From Hsuehochloa calcarea (lineage: Eukaryota; Streptophyta; Magnoliopsida; Poales; Poaceae), in contig CM070601.1 in NCBI GenBank assembly GCA_036346395.1, positions 17,109,763-17,173,762 of the forward strand: DNA of 64,000 bases, in the 5' to 3' direction. This document shows positions 1 to 11,795 of this stretch, in pieces; position 1 is the stretch's first letter; every line of letters starts with the position of its first letter. Position numbers and translations under genes: made by a program. Under the pieces are notes generated by a model. That model searched no databases and was not told the origin of the DNA. It worked only from the letters and a program-made list of their open reading frames with translations.

Positions 1-1089
1 ATGTTTGGGGTCCGGCTCTCTTCATTTTGAAAGAGAGTCATCGATATTATGTAATCTTTATTGATGGATATTTTTTTCATACTTGGATCTACTTCATGTC
101 CTCTCGTAGTCATATTCTCTCTATTTACCAGATATTCGTCATCACAGTTCGTACTCAGTTTGATTCGTTCATTCATGTGTTTCGTGGTGACTCTACTTAG
201 GAATATCTATCTGCTGCCTTGTGTCACTTTCTCGCTGAGCAGGGTACTCTTTCCTAATACTCTTGCCCTGGTGCTCATGCTCAGAATGTTCTCTTTGAGC
301 GTAAGCATCGTCACCTGCTTGAGACAACTCGCGCTCTTATGCTTGCCTCATCTGTTTCACCTCAATTCTAGGCTGAGGCTATCTCCACCGCTGTGTTCCA
401 CATGAACATGCAACCTTCAACTGCTCTTCAGGGCTCTACTCCTATCAAGCGTCTCTACGGTCGGGCTCCATAGTACAATCACATTCGTTGTTTCGGCTAT
501 GTCTGTGTCATCCCTCTTCCACCTCGTGAGTGCACTAAGCCGACTACTTATTCAGTTGAGTGTGTTTTTCTTGGCTATAGTTTTAGCATAAGGGTTATCG
601 CTGCTACGACCCTGTTGCTTGCTGGGTGAGGATCTCTCGGGGTGTCACGTTTGATGAGTCCTAACCTTACTACCCTCGTACCCCTACTGTCATCTCATAT
701 TCCCTTGTTGAGTCGACCTTCTTTCTGACTTTTCCTGATCCTCAACTTTCCACTTCTGTTTCGCTTCTGCCTCCACCTTCTTTGCTTTCCTCTCCTCCGG
801 CTCCACCTGTTCCCTCTCTGCCGGAGGTTCCTTCTAGCTCTTTTGTTGATATTCCACCATTTCCCTGCACTACTTTCATCATCCTCAGCATACTCCTCCT
901 TCTCCAATTGAGCCTCTATATGTGCTGGGCCCTATTTATAGCTCTCCTTCTCTGTTCTTGTTGGGTCCTGCTCCACCTTCTCCTTCTAGATACGATCTTC
1001 GTGATCGTCGTACTGTCAGACCTCTTGAGCACTACGGCTTTGCAACCATTGCTGATGAGGATATAACCCCTATGGATACAACCATATTT

Positions 1090-1204
1090 GCTATGGTTGC
1101 TATTCCAAGTACAAGAGCTCGTATGCTTCACTTAAATTATCAGGTGAGCTTGTTTTTAGGAGAGTATATATATTATATGAACTATATGATGCTACCTAAT
1201 GATG

Positions 1205-1244
<40 letters not shown>

Positions 1245-2035
1245 CACCATGTCACCTTTTGTCCAAGACAAGCAAGCAGTTCGAGCTGGACCCGTTTTGG
1301 AATCCAGTTCGGCCTCCGGAATCAGCCTGACAACACCAACTTAAAACAGACACAACTTTCACATACGGAGTTCGTTGGAGGTCCAGAGTACTTGATGGAA
1401 AGCTTATTCCGTCCTCTTTCAACGGATCTGGTCTCACCTCTAAATTCCTTCTGGACTGACGCAATCATCAAAAAAAGATGTTATATCTCCTTTTTGGGCC
1501 AAATTGGGCTTTGTAATCATACTTAACTTGGCCCATATGCCAACGGCCCACCTGGGGTGCGGTTACCGTTTACATGAACAGTAACCTTTGAGTTTAGTCC
1601 CACCCTGCTATTTCTTTTAGATTTGTGGCTCCTCATCCTCTATTTAAGGAGGACGCACCCCCTCTAGTTTCCTTGGATTTTATTTATATTTAGTTTGCCT
1701 TCGTTGCAACTTGTATCTTTTGCATGTGTCGACTATACCACCCAATTAAGATCCTTATTCAAAATTCCAGTTCAATTCAATATTTCAATTCCTAATTGTA
1801 ATTTTAGATTGCTTTATCTTGTTCTTGTGCACTTCTTCGGTGTATGTAGGAATTCGACCTTCGTGGTCAGGTCATCCGGGTATTCGTGCACAGTTGATAA
1901 CGACTTGTCAACCAATTCAGCGATTGCGTGGTTTCGAGCCTTGCGTGTTTGTAGCCAGGATCGTGAGAGTTGAGCGACGACTACCGAACTTATCGTTCTT
2001 ATTGAAAGATCGGGCCAACAAACAAGGACCTTCGG
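1090..2035. mobile_element. LTR-like insertion inside the copia remnant
   Basis: Copia-like coding stops after the linker (near 1090) and resumes with the ATYREA-like block near 2050; related copies have no gap here. The inserted sequence is non-coding. It carries a TATA-like CTATTTAAGG at about 1639-1648 followed by a T-rich leader, as in an LTR promoter. I could not define TG...CA ends or a target-site duplication, so the boundaries are approximate and the class (solo LTR or other non-autonomous element) is an inference. Confidence 0.4.
1206..1243. repeat. (AT)n microsatellite
   Basis: About 18 AT units in an uninterrupted run, at the left part of the sequence that interrupts the copia remnant. 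Confidence 0.95.
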
Positions 2036-2623
2036 GTTCATCAACTGCTCTCTCAGAGCCTACTACCTACCGTGAGGCTGCTGCTTACCTTGTAGCAGCC
2101 CACGATGTCTAAGGAGCTTACTGCTTTAGAGCATACTGGCACTTGGGATCATACGCCCTTACCTGCACGTGTCACTTCTATCACGTGCAAGTGGGTGTAC
2201 AAGATCAAGACTCGCTCGGATAGTTCTCTTTAGTGCTACAAGGCTCGTCTTGTGGCGCGTGGCCTTTAGCAAGAGTATGATCACGATTACGATGAGACAT
2301 TCGCTCTTGTCGCCCACATGATCACTGTTCGCACTCTCCTTGTTGTGGCATCTGTTCGACAGTGGCCTATCTCTCAGCTAGACGTCAAGAATACCTTTTT
2401 CAATGATGAGTTGCGTGAGGAGGTCTACAAGCAGAATCTCCCTGGGTATTTTTGTCCCTGATGGTATGATTTGTCGCATTCTTCATTCTCTCGATGGGTT
2501 CAAGCAAGCTCCTCATGCTTAGTTTGGTCACTTCTCATCTGTTATCACTGTTGTCGGATGCTCTACCAATGATCAAGACCTCACCCTCTTTGTACACACC
2601 TCTCCTCGGGGTCGAACGCTTCT

Positions 2624-2725
2624 CTTTCTCTATGTTGATGATATGATCATTACCGGGGATAACTCTTAGATATTGCTTTCTTTCTCTATGTTGATGATAT
2701 GATCATTACCGGGGATAACTCTTAG
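2624..2725 (+). repeat. 56-bp tandem duplication over the reverse-transcriptase YVDD motif
   Basis: The block starting CTTTCTCTATGTTGATGATA occurs at 2624 and again at 2680, so the codons for the YVDD catalytic motif are present twice in the decayed copia remnant. Confidence 0.9.
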
Positions 2726-3395
2726 TATATTGATTTTGTGAAGGAGCGTTTCAGTGAACAGTTCTTGATGTCTAATTTGGGTCATCTTCGTTACTTCTTT
2801 GGGATTGAAGTCACTTTTACGCGTGAGAGCTACTACCTCTTTCAGGATAAGTACATTCAGGATATCCTTAGAGCTTAGTATTCACCTATGGAGCTTACTA
2901 TTCACCTTCACCCTATTGATAGGGAGCCTCTTGCGGATCTCACGCTATTGTCATCCTTTTGGGAGCCTTGTTTACCTTGGGGTAACCCAACTTGATATTT
3001 CTCACTTAGTTCACATTCCGAATAAGTTTGTTTCTACTCACACTCAGCTCCACTAGAATCACCTTCGTGTTTTGCGATATCTTCGTGGGACCATCAGTCG
3101 TCGCATTTCATTTCCTCGCTCCAGCCCTTTGTAGCTTCAGGCGTACTCTGATGCGACCTGGGCTAACGATTCTTCTGATTGTCGGTCCCTTTCTGTTTGT
3201 TGTGTTTTCCTTGGCTACTCTTTGATTGCCCAAAAGTACAAGAAGCCGACCACCGTTTCCCTTTTGAGTGTTGAGGTTGAGTTGCGAGCCATGACAGCGT
3301 TGATAGCTGAGATCACTCGGCTTCAATGACTAATTGAGATTTTCGGTGTTTCGCACTTATTCCTCGCTTATAAGACAGTACTGACACGACAAAGG

Positions 3396-3697
3396 TTCAT
3401 TCCAACACATATATGTACTTGCTTGAAGCCTTGAACCAAAAGAAAAGCAACATTTCCTAAATTCTTTCAAAGTTTAACACAATGGAATAAACAATATAGT
3501 AAAAAAACATTTACAATCCACACAGTGCGGAGAGGTAATAGCATCGCTACTTGCAATTCTACAAGTTTATCGCATAACTCGGGTTCAACTCATGTCAGAC
3601 TATCAGGGTGACAGGGTCTACGCAAGCACTAAGTTGTGTGAATCTTTAATATTTTAATGCAAGTGAGTGAGTTCCCATTTGAAAATAATAGTATGGT
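3396..3697. other. No gene seen
   Basis: AT-rich sequence after the copia RNase H remnant. No LTR end, splice-flanked exon or RNA gene could be recognised. Confidence 0.6.
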
Positions 3698-4045
3698 CTC
3701 GAATTTTTTAAAATAATATTATTTTAATAAATAATTATAGAAATAAATAGTCAAATTATTTTTTAAAAGGTCCTCCGTCGGCATTTTAACTATTTCAGAT
3801 TTTCTTATCTTTTCAAAATTATTGGTTGTACGGACACTTAAAGATATACCATAATTTTTATATTTAATTTAATTTAAAAAAAAAACTCCCATCACCATTT
3901 GAATGGGTGACATGACCGCTATTTGAATTTGCGACAGAGATTTTGTCGTCAATTGCGACATAGAACATTTTTTTAAAAAAAAAAGATTAATTGTTTATTT
4001 TTGAAATTATTTATTAAATAATAATATTAAAAAAATTAGAACGGT
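3698..4045. mobile_element. MITE-like element with long AT-rich terminal inverted repeats
   Basis: The left arm at about 3698-3765 (TTTTTTAAAATAATATTATT... AATAAATAATT...) matches the reverse complement of about 3980-4045 over roughly 60 bp with some mismatches. The interior is non-coding and includes a short block with GTGACA / TTGTCG / GCGACA motifs like the array at 8275-8570. Long inverted repeats without a transposase suggest a non-autonomous DNA transposon, perhaps Mutator-like, but no clear target-site duplication was identified. Confidence 0.55.
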
Positions 4046-4954
4046 CCCGCACGTTACTAAGTCCACTTCTGACACCCCAAATTTCCAATACAAGAATTCA
4101 CCCGGACCAACACAAGAAGCAGCGCAACCCATTCTAACCAACAAAAGCAGCAGCCAAACCAAAGCTGACGAGAGATGAGCACGAATCAAGAAACGCACCG
4201 TGAGGACGCGGCGGCTCCCAGGGCTCGCCGTGCTCGGCGCCGCGGTCCCCGTGACCGCGCCGCCTCAACCCCATGAAACCGCCAAGAACTCACTGCGCGA
4301 TGGGTACGGTAGCCTCAATCCTAGGGCGAGAACCTGGGAGAATGATCTGCCGAGTGCTTCAGCGTAGAGGGTTTGCGTTGAACGACAACACGATGGTTAG
4401 GGCCGGTGAGTTTTGGGTGCGGCACGCTTGACACTTTCGTACGTCGGTGAGTTTTAGGTTTGGTACTTTGGTGAGGGATGATCACCATGGAGTTGCTGTG
4501 CACTACTTATTTCTGTAGCCACTAGTTAGGACTCTTTTAACTGTCTGTAATACACCAACGCAATGCAAGGTCTTTTCTCTGAACACGAGAATTCTTAAGA
4601 TTTCTACGGGAGCTGAACTGTTCTTCTACCAAATTTAGAGCATGTTCCGTGTACTTTTGTGTGCTTCTATTTATTCTTTTTCTTTTTAAAATCTTATGGT
4701 GCAACCTTTCAACGAAGCAGTACTATGAAAAGGATAATTTCAAGTGTAAGGCGTAATTGCCCCCTTGTTCATCAGATTCGACCTGTTCGATGACAAGTAT
4801 GCTACAAAGGCAAGCACTCAAGCACTGTAGTCGTTTCATTCCAAATGTTGTAACCACAACGAACGGCTGGCGAGATAGTACTAAAATCATACATTTGCAC
4901 AGTTTCGAAACTGCAGGTAACATAGTACTAAAATCATACATTTGTACAGTTTCT
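4046..4954. other. No intact gene; contains a 47-bp duplication
   Basis: No supported gene. At 4876 and again at 4923 the sequence TAGTACTAAAATCATACATT recurs, a 47-bp tandem duplication at the broken 3' end of the CACTA transposase remnant. Confidence 0.55.
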
Positions 4955-5724
4955 TAGCAGGAGGTCCTTGCTTTACCTTAGCAGTATTCTTATGCTTGTA
5001 TCGGAATGCTTTGCACACGGAACAATAATGCATGTCTGCATACTCTTTACGGTAGAGGATACAATCGTTCGAACATGCATGTATTCTTTTTTACTTCCAT
5101 TCTCAATGGACAAATAACCTTCTTGGCTTGGTAGGTGGTGCTAGACAACACATTTTCCTCCAGAAGGATATCCGCTAGGAGACCTAACAACGCCGTGAAA
5201 CTCGTGTCGGACCAACCATTGCTTGCCTTCAATTTCAGCAGTTCAAAAACGGTTGACAACCTTGTGTAATCCGGCTTGCAGCCAGGGAACAAAGGTTTCC
5301 CGAGTCCTCCATTAAGCCCTCAAATTTACAAAACTCTCCCTCACTATAGTTCCCTTCTGCATCGCGTAGTATTTGATCCAGATTGTCATCATGCGACCTA
5401 TCCTCATCAAAAGGACAGTCCGCATCCGGCATATCGTTGACTTCCTCAGCGATGTCGTCATTATTAACTTGCTGTATGATCTGCTCTTCCCCGTGACTGG
5501 TTCAACATATATACTCTTTTTTTAAAACCCCTTCGAATCAAGTGAGTTTTGATCTACGCCGAGTTGTCAAATATTTTCAGATTACCGCAATCAATGCATG
5601 GACAATACATAAATTTTATCCTCTTGTTCAACATATCCTGCTCAGCGGCTCTTCTAAAAGCAAACATGTCATTAATGTACTCTTCACTCACAAGGTTCTC
5701 AACGTACATCCAGTTTCGATCCAT
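4955..5724 (-). pseudogene. En/Spm (CACTA) TNP2-type transposase, 5' part, broken
   Basis: Reading leftwards from an ATG at 5722-5724, the protein begins MDRNWMYVENLVSEEYIN and has the CPCIDC and IKTHLIRRGF blocks of the plant transposase-associated N-terminal domain. The TNP2 segment follows: LFPGCK-like, YTRLSTVFELLKLKA, TYQAKKVICPL, then HACSNDCILYRKEYAD with its paired cysteines. Full TNP2 proteins are usually far longer; here coding ends near 4955 at a tandem duplication, so most of the catalytic part is missing. There is an in-frame stop after the first Cys block and a frameshift near 5290. It lies just inside a CACTA terminus in the expected orientation. Not functional. Confidence 0.85.
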
Positions 5725-6235
5725 CTACACTACGCACATAACAAATTAGTATTATATTATATTAATAAACCACAAGTATTCTTCCTAATAACCAAACATA
5801 CTAAAATTTATTAGTGATTAACCTAGAGCAAATATAAAGTGTTACAGATCGTTACCCTCATAGTTCACGACGAATATCCCAAATTAATATCCCGCGATAT
5901 CCCCCTCCCTTTCTTCCTCCTCTCCCCCTCCCTCTTTTCTTTAGCTTCCTCTTTTTCTTTTCCCCCCGCCTCCTTCCTTCTCTTCCTTCTCCTCTCTAAG
6001 GTGGCGCAGTGGGGGAGGAGGCAGCAGGGGCGGCGGCTCAAATGGGAATGGGCAGGGGTCTGTCGGGCCAGGTATTTTTAATGGTATTTCACAGACGGTT
6101 CGTAATAAGAACCATCTATAATATGAATCTATCACAGACGGTTCCTAAATACAATCGTCTGTGAAGTATCACAGACTGTTCTTAACAGGAACCGTCTGTG
6201 ATGAAGCGTCTTCTATAGCCTGTTTTGTAGTAGTG
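4955..6235 (-). mobile_element. CACTA element remnant with one terminus
   Basis: The sequence at 6221-6235 is the reverse complement of CACTACTACAAAACA, the classic CACTA terminal inverted repeat. Inside it, at about 6080-6205, lie sub-terminal repeats of the ACAGACGGTT / AACCGTCTGTGA type in both orientations. The transposase remnant reads away from this end, as in autonomous elements. No opposite terminus was found, so the element is truncated on its left side. Confidence 0.8.
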
Positions 6236-7080
6236 TCAGTGTTTTAGAACCGAACTTACATAATGATTGTTTGATTCAAGGGGTCTCCAAGACTCAAATC
6301 ACGCAGAGATAATGACACAGAGATTTTTATACAGGTTCGGACCTTCTCTGAAGAGAATAACAACCATACTCTTGTGTGACTATATTGAGTATGCTGGTTA
6401 CAGATCAAGAGAAAGACTGAAATGCAATGTCTTGTGCTCCTGATTGTCTCTTTCTTCTTCTTGTCTCTTCTTTGTCCTCCGTCGTCTGGTGATTCCTCCT
6501 TTTATAGCGTGCTCGCATTGGGCGACAATTTCTCCAGCCAAAAGGGCGTATCAATGCTTCAGATGATAGCGTAGTTATCGGAGATTATTATTGGAGAAGT
6601 AACGTTCTCATGTCGTTAGACAGTTATCATCAGGACAGATAGATTAATCGTGCAGTTATTCTGGGGAAAATAGCATATGCATACTGTTTAGATTCCCTAA
6701 TCAATTAGGCCTACTTGTCTGTAAGCTCGATCGATTATAGGGTGGTAGTAAGTGACATGGCCGTAGAAGAATTCACGACCATAAGATGATCGTAGAAGAA
6801 CTTACGATCCCGTGCTAGTCGAAGAACTTACGACTATGGGGTGGTCGTAGCTGACCTGATCGTAGAAAGACTTACGACCATGAGATGACTGTAGAAGAAT
6901 TTATGATCATGAGGTAGTCGTAGAAGATCTTACAACTCCAGTTTCTAGGTTATGAATATTAAGGGTATACTCAAGAACTATATTAAGAATTTCTAAATCC
7001 TCGTTACTTCGCATAGTATTTCGCACAGGGGCTTTTGCGCATACTGGTACTAGTTCAAACTTCGAAGCACCCCAAGAATA
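6236..7080. other. Non-coding, retroelement-like sequence
   Basis: No gene seen. The stretch around 6310-6420 has the look of a retroelement leader but no end could be defined. It contains the short-repeat array listed separately at 6735-6945. Confidence 0.5.
6735..6945. repeat. Degenerate array of GATCGTAGAAGAACTTACGA units
   Basis: Imperfect units of roughly 30-40 bp, each with a (G/C)TCGTAGAAGA... part and a TTACGACC part, so each unit is itself a weak inverted repeat (GTCGTA / TACGAC). At least five units are visible. A related GTCGTA motif array lies at 11600-11795. Confidence 0.7.
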
Positions 7081-8190
7081 AATGAAGCATAATTTGTGTG
7101 GTTCCGCCTTTCGTACTTACACCGGGAGCTTGAGCTTCGAAGCAATCGCATCAGAGGTATCCGACGTTGCAGTGCCAGTCGCGAAGGTGACCTCGCAAGT
7201 ACACGACGATTCCTCAGTTCACACGGATCGATCGGTGCGTCCCTGTATCTTCACTTGTGTACTGATCTTCCTGCACTAATCTTCTTCACCAATACCTTTC
7301 TGCGCAACTGAATTGAGACCGTCACCTCCGCCGATCGATCGTTGCCGCGCGAGCCACGACAAAAGTCCACGACAAAAGTCAATCTGATCTTTCATCGATC
7401 TTTGCATCGCGAGCCACGACAAAAGTCAATCTGATCTTTCATCGAGATCTTTTCTGAAGAAATTTCATCGATCTTTGCATAAACGTGCGGTGATTTTGCT
7501 AGCTTAATTCCTGTCTCTCTCCTGCTGGAAGGGGTCCCGACTCCCGGCCGGAGGGTCGCGGTGGACTCGTAGCCGGCCGGCCAAGCTCTGCTTCCTTGCT
7601 AGCTTGCCTCCGCAGCATGGGGCATCTCGCAACTTGCAGGTCGATCGCAACCGGCGCCATCGCCGTAGACGACGTCGCCTCCCTTGCGAGAAAGTCAATG
7701 CGAAAACCACATATTTGAGACGGTTTTCAACTTTTTCAAGTAAAAAACCAAAGACCAAACACCTCAAAGATGCTCGCGACCGAGCTGGGAGAAGAAAGAC
7801 AAATTAGCAGCAGCGAGACGACGCGCGCGGATCCATCCATCCAGCCAAAGTACCGCATGCTGTGACCGCTAGCTGCGAGTGAATCTTACCGATGCTGGAG
7901 CAGGACAGCCGGTTGGTTTCTTGACTCGATCCATCCGCGCGCAGCTGAGGCAGATTGATAGATCGATCGACCGGAGCCGTGTGGCTAAAGCTTATTATTA
8001 GCTCGACCAGGCGACTCGACTTGGCTTTGGTCAGTCCGGTCATCCATCGCCGGCCCTGCGCCCTGGCTGCCTGGATACGCGACAAACGGTTGGCTCCGTC
8101 GCCTGCGTGCGCACTGACTAGCTGTGCGGTAAATATCATGCTATCCATTCACGCTGTTGGCTTAAATTTCCACAAAGATAATTCCTAGAT
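7081..8190. other. No gene recognised
   Basis: Short open frames on both strands (about 7504-7767 and 7804-8148) show no recognisable domain and look compositional. The 7800-8190 part is moderately GC-rich with many GATCGATC motifs, like grass promoter or untranslated sequence, but no transcription unit could be assembled. Confidence 0.45.
7346..7478 (+). repeat. 60-bp tandem duplication
   Basis: GAGCCACGACAAAAGT occurs at 7351 and 7411, followed in both copies by CAATCTGATCTTTCATCGA. The first copy has an extra internal CCACGACAAAAGT, and part of the unit (TTTCATCGATCTTTGCAT) appears a third time near 7460. Confidence 0.85.
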
Positions 8191-8274
8191 GGGTACAGAA
8201 GTTGATTTTTTAATAATACATTTTCTATTAGTATTACATAAAGAAATAGTTAAAAAAATATATACATAAATAAT

Positions 8275-8570
8275 CACATGTCGCCGAATGGCAACTACTG
8301 TCACCAATTTACTTGGCAATAAGACTTATCGTCAATTGAATTAGCGACAAAATCTTCAATGTTAGCCTATGATCAATTCATTTGGTGACAGGTTAATTGG
8401 CCGATAGGAGCCTTGTCGTCGATTTACTTAGCCGACATTGTTCAATTGGCCAATAGGCCTTTGTCGCCAAATCATTTGGCGAGAGGACATTGTCGCCATT
8501 TGTGGTGACATAAGGTGCCTTCTCAGCGACATGAGATCTGACACCATTTCATTTGGCGGTATAGTAGGAC
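8275..8570. repeat. Degenerate array of TGTCGCCAAAT / ATTTGGCGACA palindromic units
   Basis: Units of about 30-45 bp alternate TTGTCGCC/TCGTCAATT with ATTTGGCGA/TTGGTGACA, so each unit can fold on itself. About seven units are visible. The flank at 8195-8275 is AT-rich and resembles the arm of the element at 3698-4045, suggesting a second, decayed copy of that family. Confidence 0.6.
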
Positions 8571-10410
8571 ATCTGTTCACCGCGGCACAGTGGGACGATT
8601 GGTTTCTGAGACAGTGCCTTGGCGTGCCTTGCCGGCCTACTCGGTGGCTTTGAGTGCCATCCGCTCAATGCGTTTATTTTTTTGTTTCATCACTGTTACT
8701 GTGTATAAGTGTGTCGTGCTAGTACTTTTCAAATTATCTTATCTTTGATTTATCTCTAGCACTTTGCATGATATTTTTGTGAACTTGTGAATTGCTCGAT
8801 GAGGATTGTCGTTCCTAGTGAGATTTAATTGACAATTTAGGTTATAAATTAGGCTTGAGCTTGTTAATTGCACACTGAATACCACTGTTGTCAATTTGGT
8901 TAATTATCTCTATTAATAGTGTCACATAGCTCTGTGTCTATATTGTGGTTTGGTTGCTTTACTTCTGGCCAAATTTGATTAAGTATAACTCTAATCTTGC
9001 ACCTTAATTTGCTTGTCCTTCTACCGGCCGAAATTGTTAAGTGTTGTTATTGTGACTTTTGTGATAATTTGACATATGTTCATTGTCATTGTGGTAAAGC
9101 ATTTAGTTCAGCTTAAGGTCTGATTTATTCTTGGTAATTGCCACATCTAATTAGTGAAAAGACTAGACATAAGTAGCGAGGAGGCCAAATATTATAACTT
9201 GAGCGGCCCGACATCTGAGAGCATCAAATAGCTATTTAAATCTGATCAATATGCTGATTTTAGTTGCCCACATGTTCTATCTTTTGAGCATATTATCCTG
9301 TTTAATTGACATGATAAGTTTACATGCTAAACTCAATGTTATATATTGTTTCTGTCTTTTATATGCTGCTAGAAATATGCTTTTATGATCATAACTATTG
9401 GTGGATTTATTTATAAATATTTGTTATAACCCGCATAATTTACAACAATAACAACACAACCTTTCGATTAAGTCATTGGTGCATGAATCTCGAATATATA
9501 TTTGCGTATAGCTCCCTAGGGTTTTAGGGAAATGGATCATTTATATTGCAGCTCTCAGCGCGGAGCTTCAATGCAGATGATCTACAATACTCGGCATTAG
9601 AAGATGATCTCCACCGCCCGATCAACATACAAAGGTCTATATTAAAAGCTACACCATTGCTACAGTGTTTTCGCTACTATGAATATTTCACTGTTTCTAC
9701 GATATTTACTACAGCACTGCTACCGAGTGCCGTTCACACACTCGCAAAAATATTGTTCACACGGTTATCTGCATCCAAGGTGCTCCAAATAACTGAATGG
9801 CTTAAAGTTTTTTTTCCCCATTTTGTTTTTGAATTTTCTGAAGATTAGATGTTTAGAGGATATTTGATAAGCATAGTACACTCCGAGGTAAATTACTCCT
9901 CCCCATTTTGCTATATTTGTCGACAACCCACCATACGCACAAACCAAATAAACACTAAACAAGAAAAAAATAATGAGAAATGGTCATATATATACCTCTA
10001 TTAAATGATACACTACAACTACTTAACCCCTTTTAAAACATTTAAGTAGAGATAGTTAATAAAAACATTTCAGTACTACCCTCTTGATTCACTGACAAAC
10101 GCTTTGAAATAGAGACAAACCGGCCATATTTGCAAGATTTCCGTACGGTTTTCCGAACCCATTTGACCCCAAATGACAGCGAGAACGGAACTGCACTCAT
10201 TTCACCATTCAATCTTCGCAAACACAAGACTGAAAAAAAAGTCAGCAATTAGACACGTAGCACATCAAACTTAGCTTACTGTCGTGGTATGTATCAAACA
10301 GAAGAAAGAAAGAAAAAAAAATCCTAGCAGCGGATCACAACGCTTGTGAAGAACAACAGCACGGTGAGAAAGAAAGGCGGCACCGAGGTTGTTTATAAAA
10401 CAACAACAGT
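8571..10410. other. Long AT-rich stretch, no gene recognised
   Basis: No ORF with a recognisable domain and no RNA gene. The segment 9645-9760 repeats a GCTACAGTG / TTCACTGTTTCTAC theme, typical of some grass repeats, but ends could not be defined. Confidence 0.5.
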
Positions 10411-11599
10411 ATGTATCAAACATATGCTATTAACCGCAAGTGGGTTTTTAAACCCAAGAAAAAGGCTGATGGTACTATTGATCGATACAAAGCACTGTTA
10501 GTTGCAAAGGGATTTAAACAACGTCATGGTATTGACTATGATGACACATTCATCTCGGTTGTCAAGCCAAATACTATTCGGCTACTCCTCTCCTTGGTTG
10601 TCTCTCATGGCTGGTCCATTCGTCAAATTGATATCCAAAATGAATTTTTGCATGGTATTCTTCGAGAAGATGTATACATGAAGCAAACCCCTAGATATGA
10701 GGATTTGCAGTATCCTCAATATGTGTGCAAGCTTGATAAGTCTCAATATGGCTTAAAACAAGCACCACGAGCTTGGTTTTCTCAACTCAGTATAAAATTG
10801 CAAGAACTTGGCTTTCTTCCCTCAAAGGTTGATGTCTCTCTGTTTATCTTCAATCAAGGAGGTATTCGTATGTACATGCTCATCTACGTTGATGATATTA
10901 TCATCATTAGCTCTTCAGACAAGGCTACTGATTACTTACTTCACTAGCTTCATGCTGATTTTGCTATGAAGAATCTTGGCAGTCCTAGTTATTTCCCTGG
11001 CATTGAAGTTGCTCCATTTGAGAATGGTATTCTCTTATCTCAACATAAGTATATCATGGACTTGTTGCATAAGACTAACATGGTTCAAGCCAAGTCAGTT
11101 TCTACTCCTATGAACACGACAGATAAGTTGTATAAACATCATGGCACAGTATTGCCCGAAGCTGCTGCAACTCAATATCGAAGTACAGTTGGTGCTTTGC
11201 AATATTTAACATTGACCAGACTTGGCATTTCATATAGTGTCAATAAGGTATGTCAGTTTATTATGTTAGATTAGGTGGACTGATCGTAAAAGACCATGTA
11301 GACTGGTCGTAGACTTTGTGATGATGAATAATTGACATTTGGATTGTATTGACATTTGCGGTTGTGAAAGTCTCGGTTGTTGGATTTTCAGTATGAGTGG
11401 TCGGATCATGCCTTGTGTCGGGTGGTCTAATAGGTGATGCTCAATGATCCTTTTCGACTGGACTACGAGTACTGTAGCCCTGAATACTGACTGGTAGAGC
11501 TCTGAGTAATGTACTCAGTTGTAAGTCGAGGTGTGTAACGAGTACAAAGGACAGTCGGAGTTGCATGGTCGATGGTCGAAGCTACAGTGACTGGTCGGT

Positions 11600-11795
11600 T
11601 GTCATGGGCTTTGTGGTCGGTAGTCGTAGGCTTTATGATCGGTAGTCGTGGGCTTCGTGGTCTGTAGTCGTAGGCTTCGTGCTCGGTAGTCGTAGGCTTC
11701 TGGTAAGTGGTCGTAGGCTTTACGATCAGTGGTTGTATGTTCCTGATCGGTGGTCGTACGCTTATAGTAAGTAGTCGTAGGCTTCAAGTGCTTCA
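11600..11795. repeat. About 22-bp GTCGTAGGCTT minisatellite inside the outer solo LTR
   Basis: Eight or so units of the form GGTAGTCGTAGGCTTYRTGRTC in head-to-tail order, with point differences. Translation of the other strand gives an artefactual Thr-rich frame, not a gene. Confidence 0.85.

Larger units (their letters stand above)
1..3395 (+). pseudogene. Decayed Ty1/copia polyprotein remnant, cut by the window edge
   Basis: Broken copia pol read in several frames. The integrase part lies at about 1-480, a Pro/Ser-rich linker at 650-1080, reverse transcriptase at about 2105-2760 (TCKWVYKIKTRSD-like block, then LDVKN, then a YVDD-like block near 2630), and RNase H at about 3060-3400. Many in-frame stops and frameshifts are present, for example a TAG inside the reverse-transcriptase block. 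The protein is clearly the same family as the complete element at 24.9-29.5 kb, but much older. The start is outside the window and no 3' LTR could be found, so this is a truncated fossil with no expected function. Confidence 0.85.

Noticed and set aside
1206..1243. AT run as a promoter element
   Set aside because: Simple microsatellite with no associated transcript structure.
6735..6945. CRISPR-like spaced repeats
   Set aside because: Units are degenerate, there are no unique spacers of constant length, and the genome is a plant's.
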